DNA of 64,000 bases, taken from Hyalangium versicolor (lineage in GTDB: Bacteria > Myxococcota > Myxococcia > Myxococcales > Myxococcaceae). The notes beneath the pieces were generated by a model. It saw only the letters and a program-made list of their open reading frames with translations, did not search any database and was not told the origin of the DNA. A program made the translations under genes and the position numbers. Location: contig NZ_JAHXBF010000030.1 of NCBI RefSeq assembly GCF_020103695.1, positions 1 to 64,000 on the forward strand. Direction: 5' to 3'. The first letter of the stretch is position 1, and the number at the start of each line of letters is the position of its first letter. Positions 33,157 through 42,116 of this stretch are shown one piece after another.

Positions 33157-34584
33157 ATGAGAATCCTTTTCATCGCCTCGGAGGTCGCCCCCTTCTCCAA
33201 GACGGGTGGACTCGGGGACGTGGCCGGTGCCCTGCCCGCGGCGCTGGCGGCGCTCGGCCATGACGTGAAGGTGGTCACTCCGCGCTATGCGGAGGTGAAG
33301 GATCCTCGGTTGGTACCTACCGGTCACTCCCTGCAGCTGCGCTTCCCCTTCGGAGAGGAGGGTGGCCCCATCCTCTCGGTGCGCATCGCGGAGCGCCTCG
33401 AGGTGCTCTTCCTGGAGAACGAGCGGTTCTTCAACCGCACCGGCATCTATGGGGATGCGTTCGGCGAGTTCGGGGACAACCACCGGCGCTTCGCCTATCT
33501 GAGCATCGGCGCGCTCCAGGCGGCCCAGCGGCTCCAGTTCATCCCGGACATCGTCCACCTGAACGACTGGCAGACGGGGCTGGCGGGGGTGGCGCTCCAG
33601 CGCGGTTTCCAGCACACGCCGCTGTCCAGGGCGCGGTGCGTCATGACCATCCACAACCTGGCGTACCAGGGGCAGTACAGCAAGGACGTGATGGGGGAGC
33701 TGGGGCTGCCGTGGGACCTGTTCACCTCCCATGACGGCATCGAGTTCTACGACACGGTGAACTTCCTCAAGGCGGGGCTGGTGTTCTCGGACTCCATCAC
33801 CACGGTGTCGCCCACCTACGCCAAGGAGATCCAGACGCCGGAGCTGGGCTGCAACCTGGACGGGCTGCTGAAGCGGCAGCAGGGGCGGGTGGTGGGCATC
33901 CTCAACGGCATCGACGTGCACGAGTGGGACCCAGCCACGGACGGCCTGCTGCCGGCGCGCTACAGCGTGGGGGACATGGCGGGCAAGGCGGCGTGCAAGC
34001 GCGAACTGTTGAAGCGCATGGGGCTGCCGGAGGGGGATGCGCCGGTGCTGGGCATCGTCAGCCGGCTGGCGTGGCAGAAGGGGGTGGACCTGCTGCTGGA
34101 TGTCCTACCCACGGCGTTGCAGGCGGACCTGCGCTTCGTGGCGGTGGGCAGCGGCGAGGGGCACTACGAGCACGGCCTGAGGGAGCTACAGGCCCGTTTC
34201 CCCAAGCAGGTGGGGGTGCAGATTGGCTTCGACCGGGCCCTGTCCCACCTGGTGGAGGCGGGGGCGGATTTCTTCGTGATGCCCAGCCGGTACGAGCCCT
34301 GTGGGCTCAACCAGATGTACTCCCTGCGCTATGGGACGGTGCCCATCGTCCGGGCGACGGGGGGGCTGGTGGACACGGTGGAGGGGGGCCTGGACGGCAA
34401 CGGCATCCTCTTCGAGGCCTTCCACCCCGCGGCCCTGCTGGCGGCCGTCCGCCGGGGGCTGGCGCTGTATGCGGACCCCCAGCGCCTGGAGGCTTTTCGA
34501 CGCCGGGGGATGGAAAGGGACTTCTCCTGGGCCGTGTCAGCCCGTAGGTATGAGAGTCTCTTCTTCTCCCTGCGTAAGGAATAG
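33157..34584 (+). CDS. glgA: Glycogen synthase (ADP-glucose type)
   Basis: This 475-aa GT5 glycosyltransferase extends alpha-1,4-glucan from ADP-glucose. The N-terminal acceptor domain has the substrate loop SKTGGLGDVAGALP (about 14-27) and the NDWQTGL block. The C-terminal Rossmann domain carries SRLAWQKGVDLLLDVLP and the catalytic/retaining region MPSRYEPCGLNQMYSLRYGT. The length is normal for bacterial GlgA. A Ser/Thr kinase gene starts only 33 bp downstream in the same direction, suggesting one transcript. Confidence 0.96.
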   Translation: MRILFIASEVAPFSKTGGLGDVAGALPAALAALGHDVKVVTPRYAEVKDPRLVPTGHSLQLRFPFGEEGGPILSVRIAERLEVLFLENERFFNRTGIYGDAFGEFGDNHRRFAYLSIGALQAAQRLQFIPDIVHLNDWQTGLAGVALQRGFQHTPLSRARCVMTIHNLAYQGQYSKDVMGELGLPWDLFTSHDGIEFYDTVNFLKAGLVFSDSITTVSPTYAKEIQTPELGCNLDGLLKRQQGRVVGILNGIDVHEWDPATDGLLPARYSVGDMAGKAACKRELLKRMGLPEGDAPVLGIVSRLAWQKGVDLLLDVLPTALQADLRFVAVGSGEGHYEHGLRELQARFPKQVGVQIGFDRALSHLVEAGADFFVMPSRYEPCGLNQMYSLRYGTVPIVRATGGLVDTVEGGLDGNGILFEAFHPAALLAAVRRGLALYADPQRLEAFRRRGMERDFSWAVSARRYESLFFSLRKE

Positions 34585-34617
34585 TAGGTCGGGGACAGGC
34601 GCGGTAGGCTCACGATC

Positions 34618-35541
34618 GTGGCGGAAGCATTGGAGTTGGGAGGGTACGAAGTCATCGGCCGCCTGGCAGTGGGCGGCATGGCCGAGGTGTACCAGGCCCG
34701 TGCCCGCGTGGCGTCGCAGCGCTCTCCGGGCGAGCCCGAGGAGGTGGTGCTCAAGCGGCTCCACCCGTCCTTCCGGGCGGATGCGGCGTACGTGAAGTCC
34801 TTCGTGGACGAGGCCAAGCTCACCGTCCGCCTGCGTCACCCGAACATCGTCCGCACGTTCCGCCTCTTCAAGGCGGGGCCGGACTACCTGATGGTGCAGG
34901 AGTTGGTGAGCGGGCGGACCCTGGCGTTCATGCAGGGGCTGCTCATGAAGGTGGGCACCTCCATGCCCCCGGAGGCCTCCTGCTACATCGCCTGGTGCGT
35001 GCTCAAGGCGCTGGATTACATCCACCGGGCCAAGGTGGGGGAGAACGGGGCCAACATCGTCCACCGGGACGTCAACCCGACCAACATCCTCCTGGGCGTG
35101 CAGGGCGATGTGAAGCTCACCGACTTCGGCGTGGCCGAGGTGGAGGGCGTGATGCAGGGCGACTCGGGGGCGCTGCGCGGCACGGTGGCGTACATGAGCC
35201 CGGAGCAGGTGCTGGGCCAGTCGGTGGACTCGCGCAGTGACTTGTACGCGGTGGGCGTCATCCTCTGGGAGTTGTTCGCCAACCGGCGGCTGTACGGCAC
35301 GGAGCAGGGCGGCGAGTCGGAGCTGATGCTCCGGGTGCGGGACGCGAAGGCTCCGCTGCTGTCCTCGCTCAACCTGGGCCTGCCGGACTACGCGGTGCAG
35401 GTGGTGCGCAAGGCCCTGTTCGCGGACAGGACGCGGCGGTTCCAGACGGCCGCGGAGTTCATCAAGGCGCTCGAGGTGATGGCCCAGCGTGCAGGCTGGC
35501 CTCTCTCGGTGGAGGCGCTGCGGCCGCTGCTGGGCGGGTGA
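34618..35541 (+). CDS. Hanks-type Ser/Thr protein kinase, soluble, next to glgA
   Basis: This is a 307-aa protein consisting almost only of a eukaryotic-like kinase domain. It shows a glycine loop (LAVGGMAEVYQA), the VAIK-type lysine in VVLKRLHP, HRDVNPTNILL (catalytic D and metal N present; the usual lysine two residues after D is N, common in myxobacterial kinases), DFGVAE, and SPEQVLG as the APE segment. It has no transmembrane helix or sensor domain. The start is GTG. It lies between glgA and a LEA-2 lipoprotein gene, whose ATG shares one base with its stop. In Myxococcus, kinase Pkn4 controls glycogen metabolism through phosphofructokinase, so a metabolic role fits. Confidence 0.9.
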   Translation: MAEALELGGYEVIGRLAVGGMAEVYQARARVASQRSPGEPEEVVLKRLHPSFRADAAYVKSFVDEAKLTVRLRHPNIVRTFRLFKAGPDYLMVQELVSGRTLAFMQGLLMKVGTSMPPEASCYIAWCVLKALDYIHRAKVGENGANIVHRDVNPTNILLGVQGDVKLTDFGVAEVEGVMQGDSGALRGTVAYMSPEQVLGQSVDSRSDLYAVGVILWELFANRRLYGTEQGGESELMLRVRDAKAPLLSSLNLGLPDYAVQVVRKALFADRTRRFQTAAEFIKALEVMAQRAGWPLSVEALRPLLGG

Positions 35542-36017
35542 TGCGCGCGCTCGGGGTGGTGCTGGGGCTGCTGTTGCTCACCGGGTGCCGCGGGGTGCCC
35601 TGGCGGTACGACGCCTATGACGCGGCCGTGCGCGTGGAGGCGCTGGATCTGCGCTTCGCGCCGGATGGCACGGGCCTGTTGGCGCTGAAGCTGGAGGTGC
35701 GCAACCCGTCCTCGGATCCGGCGCTGCTCATCGGCGTGGACTTCGACCTGGCGGTGGACGGGCGCCGGCTGGCGGAGGGGCTCCAGCAGGTGGAGGTGCC
35801 GGTGGGCGAGGACGGACGGGCGCAGTCGGTGGAGGTGTCCTTCCCGCTCACGGCCCAGGGTGCACCGGGGACGGCGTCCCGTCTCTCCCATCAGGTCCAG
35901 CTGATGGGAGGGGGGTTGCTGCGGTACGGCCCGCGGACGGAGCGCCGGGCCGCGTTCCGCGTGGAGCGGGTGATGGAGGTGCCCTGGCTGCCTCCTCCCG
36001 AGCCCCTGTTGGAGTGA
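35541..36017 (+). CDS. LEA type 2 family lipoprotein
   Basis: This is a 158-aa lipoprotein. The signal ends in the lipobox LLLLTGC, with the lipidated Cys at about residue 16. The mature part is one LEA14/WHy-like beta domain (AVRVEALDLRFAPDG...ALKLEVRNPSSDPALLIGVDFDLAVDGRRLAEG). Such domains are linked to desiccation stress and envelope lipid binding. The start may be the GTG one codon earlier. It is coupled to the kinase gene (TGATG junction). Confidence 0.82.
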   Translation: MRALGVVLGLLLLTGCRGVPWRYDAYDAAVRVEALDLRFAPDGTGLLALKLEVRNPSSDPALLIGVDFDLAVDGRRLAEGLQQVEVPVGEDGRAQSVEVSFPLTAQGAPGTASRLSHQVQLMGGGLLRYGPRTERRAAFRVERVMEVPWLPPPEPLLE

Positions 36018-36030
36018 GGGGCAGGTGGGC

Positions 36031-37431
36031 TCAGAACTTCGCTGGAGGTGGGGGCTCGGAGCGCCCATCTCCCCCGGAGGCTGGCTCGGAGCGCCCGTCT
36101 CCCGTCGCCGGTTCGGCTCGAGCCTCTCCGCGGCCATCCTTGTCCTTGGCGGTCGCCCCCTTGGGCCGGACCACCCGCACCCGATCGATGCGCGCGCCCT
36201 CCTTCGCCGCGACGGTGAACTGCAGCCCGCCATAGGTGAAGCGCTCGCCCACGTCCGGCAGGTGGCCCGCCAGCGATGAGAGGAAGCCTCCCAGCGTGTC
36301 GAAGTCTCCCTCGGGCAGCTCGAAGCCGAACGTCTGGGTGAACTGCTCCACCTCCAGCGCCGCGTCCACCATGAAGCTGCCGTCGGCCTGCTTCTCCACC
36401 AGCTTCTCGTCCACCTCGAACTCGTCGCCGATGTCGCCGACGATCTCCCGGAGGATGTCCTCCAGTGTGACGATGCCCATGAAGCCGCCGTACTCATCCA
36501 CCACCATCGCCATGTGGATGCGCTTCTTCTGCATGTCTCGCAGCAGGTCGCCAATGGGCTTCATCCACGGCACGAAGTTCGCCGGGCGGATGACATCCTG
36601 CAGGACGATCAGCTCCGGATGCTGGAGCAGCGGAATCAAGTCCCGGGCGTGCAGGATGCCCACGATGTGGTCCTCGTCATCCCGGTACACCGGGATGCGC
36701 GAGTGGTTCTCCTCCGCCAGCAGCCGCAGCACCTCCATGGGCGGGGTGGAGATCTCCACCGTAATCACTTCGGTGCGAGGCACCATCACATCCCGGCAGC
36801 GCTTGTCGGACAGCTCGAAGATGGAGCGGATGAGCTGCGGAGCGCTCTTGTCCACCTCGTTGTTGGCTGCCTGCGCCGCCAGCAGCTTCTCCAACTCGTC
36901 CAGGGGCGGGGGCGGGGGCTCGAAGCGCAGCGTGCGGCCGAAGGTGCGCGCCACGAGGTTCAGCATGCCCAGCAGCACCCGCATGGGCGCGTAGAAGAGG
37001 AACACCAGCACCGAGACGAGCCAGGACAGGCGCAGCGCCCACCGGTCCGACCCGGCGTTGGCCAGGCCGCGCATCGTCACTTCCATGAGGCTGGCCAGCA
37101 CGCCCACGAAGAGGGCTCCGGCCGTCACCGTGGCCACCGGCAGCCACGCGTCGTCCCCCAGGCGGTTGAAGTCCAGCATCCGCGGGGGCGCCAGTGCGCC
37201 AATGGCCGCCGCCAGGAATCCACAGAGCACACTGCCCAGACGCAGCGCGGTGGCGGTGGCTTCGCGCTCGGTCTTGTGGCGCAGCACGCGCTTGCCGGCG
37301 CTGCCGTTCGTCTCCGCCAGCTCCTGGGCACGCAGGTCGGACGTGCCGTAGAGAGCGGACTCGGCGGCGGCGACCAGCGCGCGCAGGAAGCAGAGGGCCA
37401 GACAGGCGACCCAGAGGGCCCAGGTAGGCAT
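36031..37431 (-). CDS. CNNM/CBS/CorC_HlyC membrane protein (hemolysin-C family)
   Basis: This is a 466-aa inner-membrane protein. A CNNM transmembrane domain (about 1-185, four hydrophobic segments) is followed by a CBS pair (about 205-335; RDVMVPRTEVITVEIS, VYRDDEDHIVGILHARDLIPLL, MAMVVDEYGGFMGIVTLEDILREIVGDIGDEF) and a C-terminal CorC_HlyC domain (about 350-430). The last 30 residues are a charged low-complexity tail. The family is tied to Mg2+/Co2+ export; the name 'hemolysin' is historical. Confidence 0.93.
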   Translation of the reverse strand: MPTWALWVACLALCFLRALVAAAESALYGTSDLRAQELAETNGSAGKRVLRHKTEREATATALRLGSVLCGFLAAAIGALAPPRMLDFNRLGDDAWLPVATVTAGALFVGVLASLMEVTMRGLANAGSDRWALRLSWLVSVLVFLFYAPMRVLLGMLNLVARTFGRTLRFEPPPPPLDELEKLLAAQAANNEVDKSAPQLIRSIFELSDKRCRDVMVPRTEVITVEISTPPMEVLRLLAEENHSRIPVYRDDEDHIVGILHARDLIPLLQHPELIVLQDVIRPANFVPWMKPIGDLLRDMQKKRIHMAMVVDEYGGFMGIVTLEDILREIVGDIGDEFEVDEKLVEKQADGSFMVDAALEVEQFTQTFGFELPEGDFDTLGGFLSSLAGHLPDVGERFTYGGLQFTVAAKEGARIDRVRVVRPKGATAKDKDGRGEARAEPATGDGRSEPASGGDGRSEPPPPAKF

Positions 37432-37485
37432 GGAGCCCCCTTCTTAACCTGTGCTAAGGGGTCATACCACTTCGCCGGAGGCCCG

Positions 37486-38289
37486 ATGTCCGCACCTGTG
37501 CCATTCAGGACGGGGCTGGGGGGCATCCTGCTCGCCACCTTCCTGCTGCTACCCCTCCGGGCCCTTGCGTGGCCGGTGGACCTGGTCTTCCCCCTGGAGA
37601 GCGGTGCGGACCGCTTCCACAAGCTCACCGCCGTGGAGTGGGTGGACGTGGAGGACCCCTCCGTGGCCTCCGTGGAGCTGCTCTCCGGCAGCAATGAGCT
37701 CCTCATCACCGGCAAGCGTCCGGGGCGGACGCTCATGCTCCTCTATGCGGAGGGGAAGATGGGGGTGTGGCGCCTGGTCGTCACCGCGCCCGGGGTCCGG
37801 CCCACGCCCGAGGCTGCTCCCGAGTTGCTCGCCGCTGCCCGCAAGGTCTGCCCAGGGCTCCAGGTGAACGAGGGGGCCGAGCGCTCACTCGTCGTCTCCG
37901 TGAAGGACTCGGCCTGTCGCAAGGCGCTCCTGGACCTCTTCCGGACGGATGCCTGGCTCGCGCGGGAGCTCGAGGTCACCTTCGAACTCCCCGTGCTCCA
38001 GGAGCAGCTCTCGGCGCTCTCTCCGCGCTTGAAGGAGCTGGGGCTGGAGGCTCGCTACAGCGGCGCGGGCATCATCCTTCAGGGAAAGGCCTCGCCCGAT
38101 GCCCATCGGCGCGCGCTCTGGGAGCTGTTCCGCCAGTCCGTGGGCCGTGTGCCCCTGGAGGACCGCGTGACGATTGATGCCCCCGAGGCCACACCTGACG
38201 CGGGCACCGAGCCGGTGGACGCGGGGCTGGTACCGGTCGAGGCCGCGGAGAAGCCGGTGAAGCGCAAACGTGGGGCTCCGGCGAAGTGA
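37486..38289 (+). CDS. Exported protein with pilus/secretin N-terminal (Pil_N) domain
   Basis: This 267-aa protein has a signal peptide (TGLGGILLATFLLLPLRALA) and, directly after it, the beta domain found at the N-terminus of Flp-pilus secretins such as CpaC/RcpA (VDLVFPLESGADRFHKLTAV, ASVELLSGSNELLITGKRPG, TLMLLYAEGKMGVWRL). The remainder (about 115-240) looks like two BON-like alpha/beta repeats. No secretin barrel domain follows. The C-terminus is a Pro/Glu/Lys-rich tail. CGGAGGCCCG precedes the ATG. Its stop overlaps the methyltransferase start by 4 bp (GTGA). Confidence 0.8.
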   Translation: MSAPVPFRTGLGGILLATFLLLPLRALAWPVDLVFPLESGADRFHKLTAVEWVDVEDPSVASVELLSGSNELLITGKRPGRTLMLLYAEGKMGVWRLVVTAPGVRPTPEAAPELLAAARKVCPGLQVNEGAERSLVVSVKDSACRKALLDLFRTDAWLARELEVTFELPVLQEQLSALSPRLKELGLEARYSGAGIILQGKASPDAHRRALWELFRQSVGRVPLEDRVTIDAPEATPDAGTEPVDAGLVPVEAAEKPVKRKRGAPAK

Positions 38290-38834
38290 CGGAGGCTCTC
38301 GTTCTGCTCCTGGGAGCACTCCTCCTGGGAGCCATGCTGTCCATCGTCTTCTCGACGCTGCGGACCGGCATCTCCCCCATGCCCACCCTGGGCAAGGTCC
38401 GCCGCCAACTGCTGCCCCTGATCGAGTCGGACCTCTCGGGAACGATCCTCGAACTCGGTTGTGGCTGGGGAACGCTGGCCTTCGCCCTGGCGGACCGCTG
38501 TCCCCGGGCCCGGGTGGTGGCCTTCGAACTGTCCCCGCTCCCGTTCGCGTTCTGCTGGCTCCGCCAGCGCCTCGCCCCTCGCTCCAACCTCGAGCTCCAG
38601 CGCCAGGACTTCTTTCGCGCCTCCTTCTCCGACGCCGCCCTTGTCGTCTGCTACCTCTTCCCGGGAGCCATGACCCGGTTGGCCCCCAAGCTCCTTGCGG
38701 AGCTGCCGCCGGGCACGCGAGTCCTCAGCCACACCTTCGCGCTCCGAGGATGGAAGCCCCTGCGCACGCTCATGGTCGATGACCTGTACCGCACTCCCAT
38801 CTACCTCTACGCCGTGCCCTCGCCGGACGCCTGA
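38286..38834 (+). CDS. Class I SAM-dependent methyltransferase, membrane-anchored
   Basis: This is a 182-aa protein starting with GTG. One N-terminal hydrophobic helix (ALVLLLGALLLGAMLSIVFS) should anchor it to the membrane. The Rossmann methyltransferase core has motif I ILELGCGWGTLAFALA (about 53-68), the acidic end of strand 2 in VVAFELSPLPF, and YLFPGAMTRLAPKL. The acceptor is unknown. It is translationally coupled to the preceding Pil_N-domain gene. Confidence 0.8.
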   Translation: MTEALVLLLGALLLGAMLSIVFSTLRTGISPMPTLGKVRRQLLPLIESDLSGTILELGCGWGTLAFALADRCPRARVVAFELSPLPFAFCWLRQRLAPRSNLELQRQDFFRASFSDAALVVCYLFPGAMTRLAPKLLAELPPGTRVLSHTFALRGWKPLRTLMVDDLYRTPIYLYAVPSPDA

Positions 38835-38836
38835 GG

Positions 38837-39637
38837 TCACGGATCGACGCGGAGCACGCCTCCCGCGTCATCCGCGATGAACGCGCGGCCGGAGCCATCG
38901 AGCGCCAGCCCCTCGGCCCGGGCACCAGGGACGGTCGCCTCCCGCACCCGCTTCCCCTCTCGGGTCAGCTCGTACACCCGGCCCTCCTCCTTGCCGCTGC
39001 CGGACTCGGTGATCAGGAAGTGGCCTGATGCCGTGTCATAGGTGACGTCCGAGGCCTGGTGCTCGACGATGTCCGAGAGATCGATCACCTCCACGGCTCG
39101 GGCCTTACCCTCCTTCTCGGTGAGCGGAACGTCCAGCTTCACCAGCCGGGCAGGGTGCTGGTTGATGCAGTAGAACGCCCGCTGCTCGGGCACGTAGCAC
39201 AGCCCCTCCGTGCTCTTGTTCCCGTGCTTTCCGATCACCCGCTTGCCCTCGAGCTTCGTCTCCACCTCGTACTCGGCCTGGATCTCCAGCGAGTCGGGGT
39301 CCAGCGCGTACAGCTTCGGAGACTTCTTCTCCTCGATGACGAAGACGCGGCCGTCGGGCCCCACGGTGACGCCCTCGAAGCCGTGGTCCTTGATGCGGGT
39401 TTGGTGCAGCACCTGTCCATCCCGCGTGAGTTCCGCCACGTCCCCATGATCTCCCACGACGAAGAGCGTCCCTCTCGTGGGGTGGAAGACGATGCCGCTG
39501 GGCTCCTTCACGGCCTTGGAGTTCGGGGAGAGCACCGCCGTCGCCTTCGCCCCTGGACGGAAGGGAAGGTCCGCCAGCTCCCGTCGGGCCACGAGGGGAC
39601 GCACCTGCACGGGAGGCGGATTGGCGTCAGAGGGCAT
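38837..39637 (-). CDS. SdiA-regulated-domain beta-propeller protein
   Basis: This 266-aa protein of repeated beta strands matches the SdiA-regulated/phytase-like propeller family. It has repeated blades such as EPSGIVFHPTRGTLFVVGDHGDVAELT, GFEGVTVGPDGRVFVIEEK, STEGLCYVPEQRAFYCI and AEGLALDGSGRAFIADDAGG. There is no clear signal peptide from the chosen start, MPSDANPPP, which has AGGAGCCTC upstream. Its biochemical activity is unknown. It converges on the methyltransferase gene with 2 bp between stops. Confidence 0.82.
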   Translation of the reverse strand: MPSDANPPPVQVRPLVARRELADLPFRPGAKATAVLSPNSKAVKEPSGIVFHPTRGTLFVVGDHGDVAELTRDGQVLHQTRIKDHGFEGVTVGPDGRVFVIEEKKSPKLYALDPDSLEIQAEYEVETKLEGKRVIGKHGNKSTEGLCYVPEQRAFYCINQHPARLVKLDVPLTEKEGKARAVEVIDLSDIVEHQASDVTYDTASGHFLITESGSGKEEGRVYELTREGKRVREATVPGARAEGLALDGSGRAFIADDAGGVLRVDP

Positions 39638-39745
39638 GAGGCTCCTGGGAAGAACCGAGGCAGTGTCAAACCCGCTACTGCTTCCGTCAAGGCAACCGGG
39701 CACCGGCATGACAGGGGAGTGAACAGGGCGATAGCCTTTCGGGCC

Positions 39746-41371
39746 ATGCTCCCACGCGCGATGCCAGCGGTCCTGGTGGTGCTGCTGCTGGCCCTGCTCG
39801 GGCCAGGTGTGGCGCTGGCGTGCAAACCTGTTCCTTCGATTCCCTGGACGAAGCGGACGGAGGATCAACGCGTCGAGCTGAGCATGAAGCGCCTGCAGCC
39901 GGAGCTGGGGTCCAGCTCTCCCCTCAGCCTCCAGTATCGAAGGAAGGGCAAGGTCCTCTGGACGACTCCGATCGAAGAGTTCGTCCCCGCCGAGGATGTG
40001 CTCCTCACTCGGGATGGATCCGCGGTTCTCGTCATCCGGCGGCGCCTCGCGAAGTTCACCCTCTATGGAGGGACCTTTGGAAACATCTCTGGCTTCTGGT
40101 CCTTCGAGAACGTGCTGACTCGCTCCGAGATCCAGCGTCTCCCCAGCCCGTGTCCCACCCGGGAGTGGGTAAGGGATGCGAGGGTGGAGGGCGACACGTT
40201 CATCTTCGTGTCCCCCGTGGAGGCTCCCGTCGGCGGAGCCCGCCTTTCCCGGTACGTCACCTTCGAGGTCTCCTTGATGGCGGGCATGCACCGCTACCCC
40301 TCGCTCATCCTTCAGACTCCGCCGGAACTCATCCGGATGTACCGCCAGGAGGAGTCCCTGCTCGAGCGCGTGCGCATCGCCGATGAGCTGTGGACGGTGT
40401 CTCGAGGCGACCGTTCGAAGATGCCCGCCGATCTGCCTCTCTTCTGGCTGGAGGTCTTGAGGGATCCCAAGACTCCCCGCTCCGTGCTCCCCATCGCCGC
40501 GGCGGGCCTGGGCGCGAGTGGCACGGACGCGGAGCTCCGGAGCCTGAGCCAGCTCCCACCGAAAGCTCCGGAACGGGACGCCAGCATCCTCCGGGCGCTC
40601 GGGGAGCGGAGGCAGGAGGAAGCGGGCACCTACGCGGTGCGCATCCTCGAGCAACAGCACCCGCTGGAGCATGTCCGTGCCGCCGCGCTCCACCATCTCT
40701 TCACGAGGGGTGGGACGGCGGAGCAGCTCGGCCAGATGTTCCTCCAGAAGGACAAGACCCTGCGCGATCGGGACACGGTGCTCCTCCGGGTGGCCGAGCT
40801 CGAGGTGCTCCTGGCGTTCTGGCAGGTGCTGCCCTTCTGTACGGACACGAGCGAGTGGGTCCGCGCCGGGGCCGCGCGCAGTCTGGTGTCCATCCTCGAG
40901 GACTCACGCAAGGTGGCGGCGCTCCTGCCCGATATGAGCGACGGCGCCGAGTCCAGCCTGAAGACCGGTTGTCCCGAGGCCTTGGTCCTTCTGGGCGCCA
41001 TCGCCGAGAAGAAGCGGGATGCGCAGCGGGCCTCGCGTCTGTATGGCCTCGGAATCGAGGGGCTGGAAGCGTCACCCTTCGAGCCCCTTCAGGACACCGA
41101 GTCGCTGCTGCCCGAGGCCCAGGTCCGGCTCGCCCTCCTGGCGAAGGAGGCTGGCAACTGGGAGGACGTGCGGCGGCTCGGTACCGAGGTGCTCGGCGCC
41201 TCCTATAAGAAGGCGCTGATCTGCGCTCCGGATCCTGTTCTGTACAAAACACACCTGGGGCCGGGAGAGTGTGTGAAGCCTCGAACCGCCGAGGCCGTGG
41301 CGAGGCAACTCCTGCGCGAGGCGCGATCCCAGGGAGGAAAGGGCCGCAATCGGCCCCAGGCCTCGGAGTGA
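39746..41371 (+). CDS. Exported HEAT-like-repeat protein, hypothetical
   Basis: This is a 541-aa secreted protein with signal peptide (AVLVVLLLALLGPGVALA) ending just before CKPVPSIPW. A beta-rich N-terminal part (about 30-190) is followed by helical repeats (about 220-420) that look like HEAT repeats (GTDAELRSLSQLPPKAPERD, EHVRAAALHHLFTRGGTAEQ, WVRAGAARSLVSILEDSRKV). The end resembles a TPR (AQRASRLYGLGIEGL). No family was recognised. The ATG at 39761 is an alternative start. Confidence 0.7.
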   Translation: MLPRAMPAVLVVLLLALLGPGVALACKPVPSIPWTKRTEDQRVELSMKRLQPELGSSSPLSLQYRRKGKVLWTTPIEEFVPAEDVLLTRDGSAVLVIRRRLAKFTLYGGTFGNISGFWSFENVLTRSEIQRLPSPCPTREWVRDARVEGDTFIFVSPVEAPVGGARLSRYVTFEVSLMAGMHRYPSLILQTPPELIRMYRQEESLLERVRIADELWTVSRGDRSKMPADLPLFWLEVLRDPKTPRSVLPIAAAGLGASGTDAELRSLSQLPPKAPERDASILRALGERRQEEAGTYAVRILEQQHPLEHVRAAALHHLFTRGGTAEQLGQMFLQKDKTLRDRDTVLLRVAELEVLLAFWQVLPFCTDTSEWVRAGAARSLVSILEDSRKVAALLPDMSDGAESSLKTGCPEALVLLGAIAEKKRDAQRASRLYGLGIEGLEASPFEPLQDTESLLPEAQVRLALLAKEAGNWEDVRRLGTEVLGASYKKALICAPDPVLYKTHLGPGECVKPRTAEAVARQLLREARSQGGKGRNRPQASE

Positions 41372-41407
41372 GCTCGCGTGCGTGAAGGGCGGAGCCGGAC
41401 GCCCGGC

Positions 41408-42091
41408 TCAGGTCCACGGGCCGCGGCGGGTGGGCTCCTTCAACGCCTTCACCAGCGCGGTGAGGAAGCGGCGGCGCGGCCAGTGCTCGGCGCCGAAGCG
41501 GGCCAGGTGCTCCGTCTCCACCTGGCAATCCACGAAGTGGAAGCCCCACTCCCGGAAGCGCTCCACGGCCGTGGCGAAGGCCACCTTCGAGGCATCCGGC
41601 CCATGCGCGAACATGCTCTCGCCGAAGAAGGCCGCTCCCAGCGAGACGCCGTAAAGGCCTCCCTTCAGCCGGTCTCCCTCCCAGGCCTCGATGGAGTGCG
41701 CGAAGCCCAGTTGGTGCAGCGTGATGTACGCCTCGCGCATGTCATCGGTGATCCACGTGCCGTTCTGCCCCGGACGCGGCGTCTCCGAGCACGCGGAGAT
41801 GACGTCCGCGAAGGCCGTGTCCCAGCGCACCTCGTAGACACCGGCCTTCATCGTCTTGCGGAGGCTGCGGCCCACGTGCAGCTTCGCCGGCTCCAGCACG
41901 AAGCGCGGATCCGGCGAGTGCCACAGCAGCGGCTGGCCCTCCACGGGCCAGGGGAAGATGCCGCGCGAGTACGCGGACAACAGCCGCTCCGGGCTCAGGT
42001 CCCCACCCACTGCCAGCACGCCGCTGCGGTCCGCCTTCTCGGGCGGGGGGAAGAGCTCCGGATCGTCGGGGTCGAGCAGGTAGATGGGCAC
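41408..42091 (-). CDS. aat: Leucyl/phenylalanyl-tRNA-protein transferase
   Basis: Aat adds Leu or Phe to the N-terminus of proteins with Arg or Lys there, marking them for ClpAP via ClpS. The 227-aa product has the full family pattern: LLAVGGDL-like GVLAVGGDLSPERLLSAYSRGIFPW, LLWHSPDPRFVL, ADVISACSETPRPGQNGTWITDDM, HSIEAWEGDRLKGGLYGVSLGAAFFGESMF and HFVDCQVETEHLARFGA. No clp gene is beside it here. Confidence 0.96.
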   Translation of the reverse strand: MPIYLLDPDDPELFPPPEKADRSGVLAVGGDLSPERLLSAYSRGIFPWPVEGQPLLWHSPDPRFVLEPAKLHVGRSLRKTMKAGVYEVRWDTAFADVISACSETPRPGQNGTWITDDMREAYITLHQLGFAHSIEAWEGDRLKGGLYGVSLGAAFFGESMFAHGPDASKVAFATAVERFREWGFHFVDCQVETEHLARFGAEHWPRRRFLTALVKALKEPTRRGPWT

Positions 42092-42116
42092 GGCCGAATG
42101 CTACCGGAGCCAGCCG

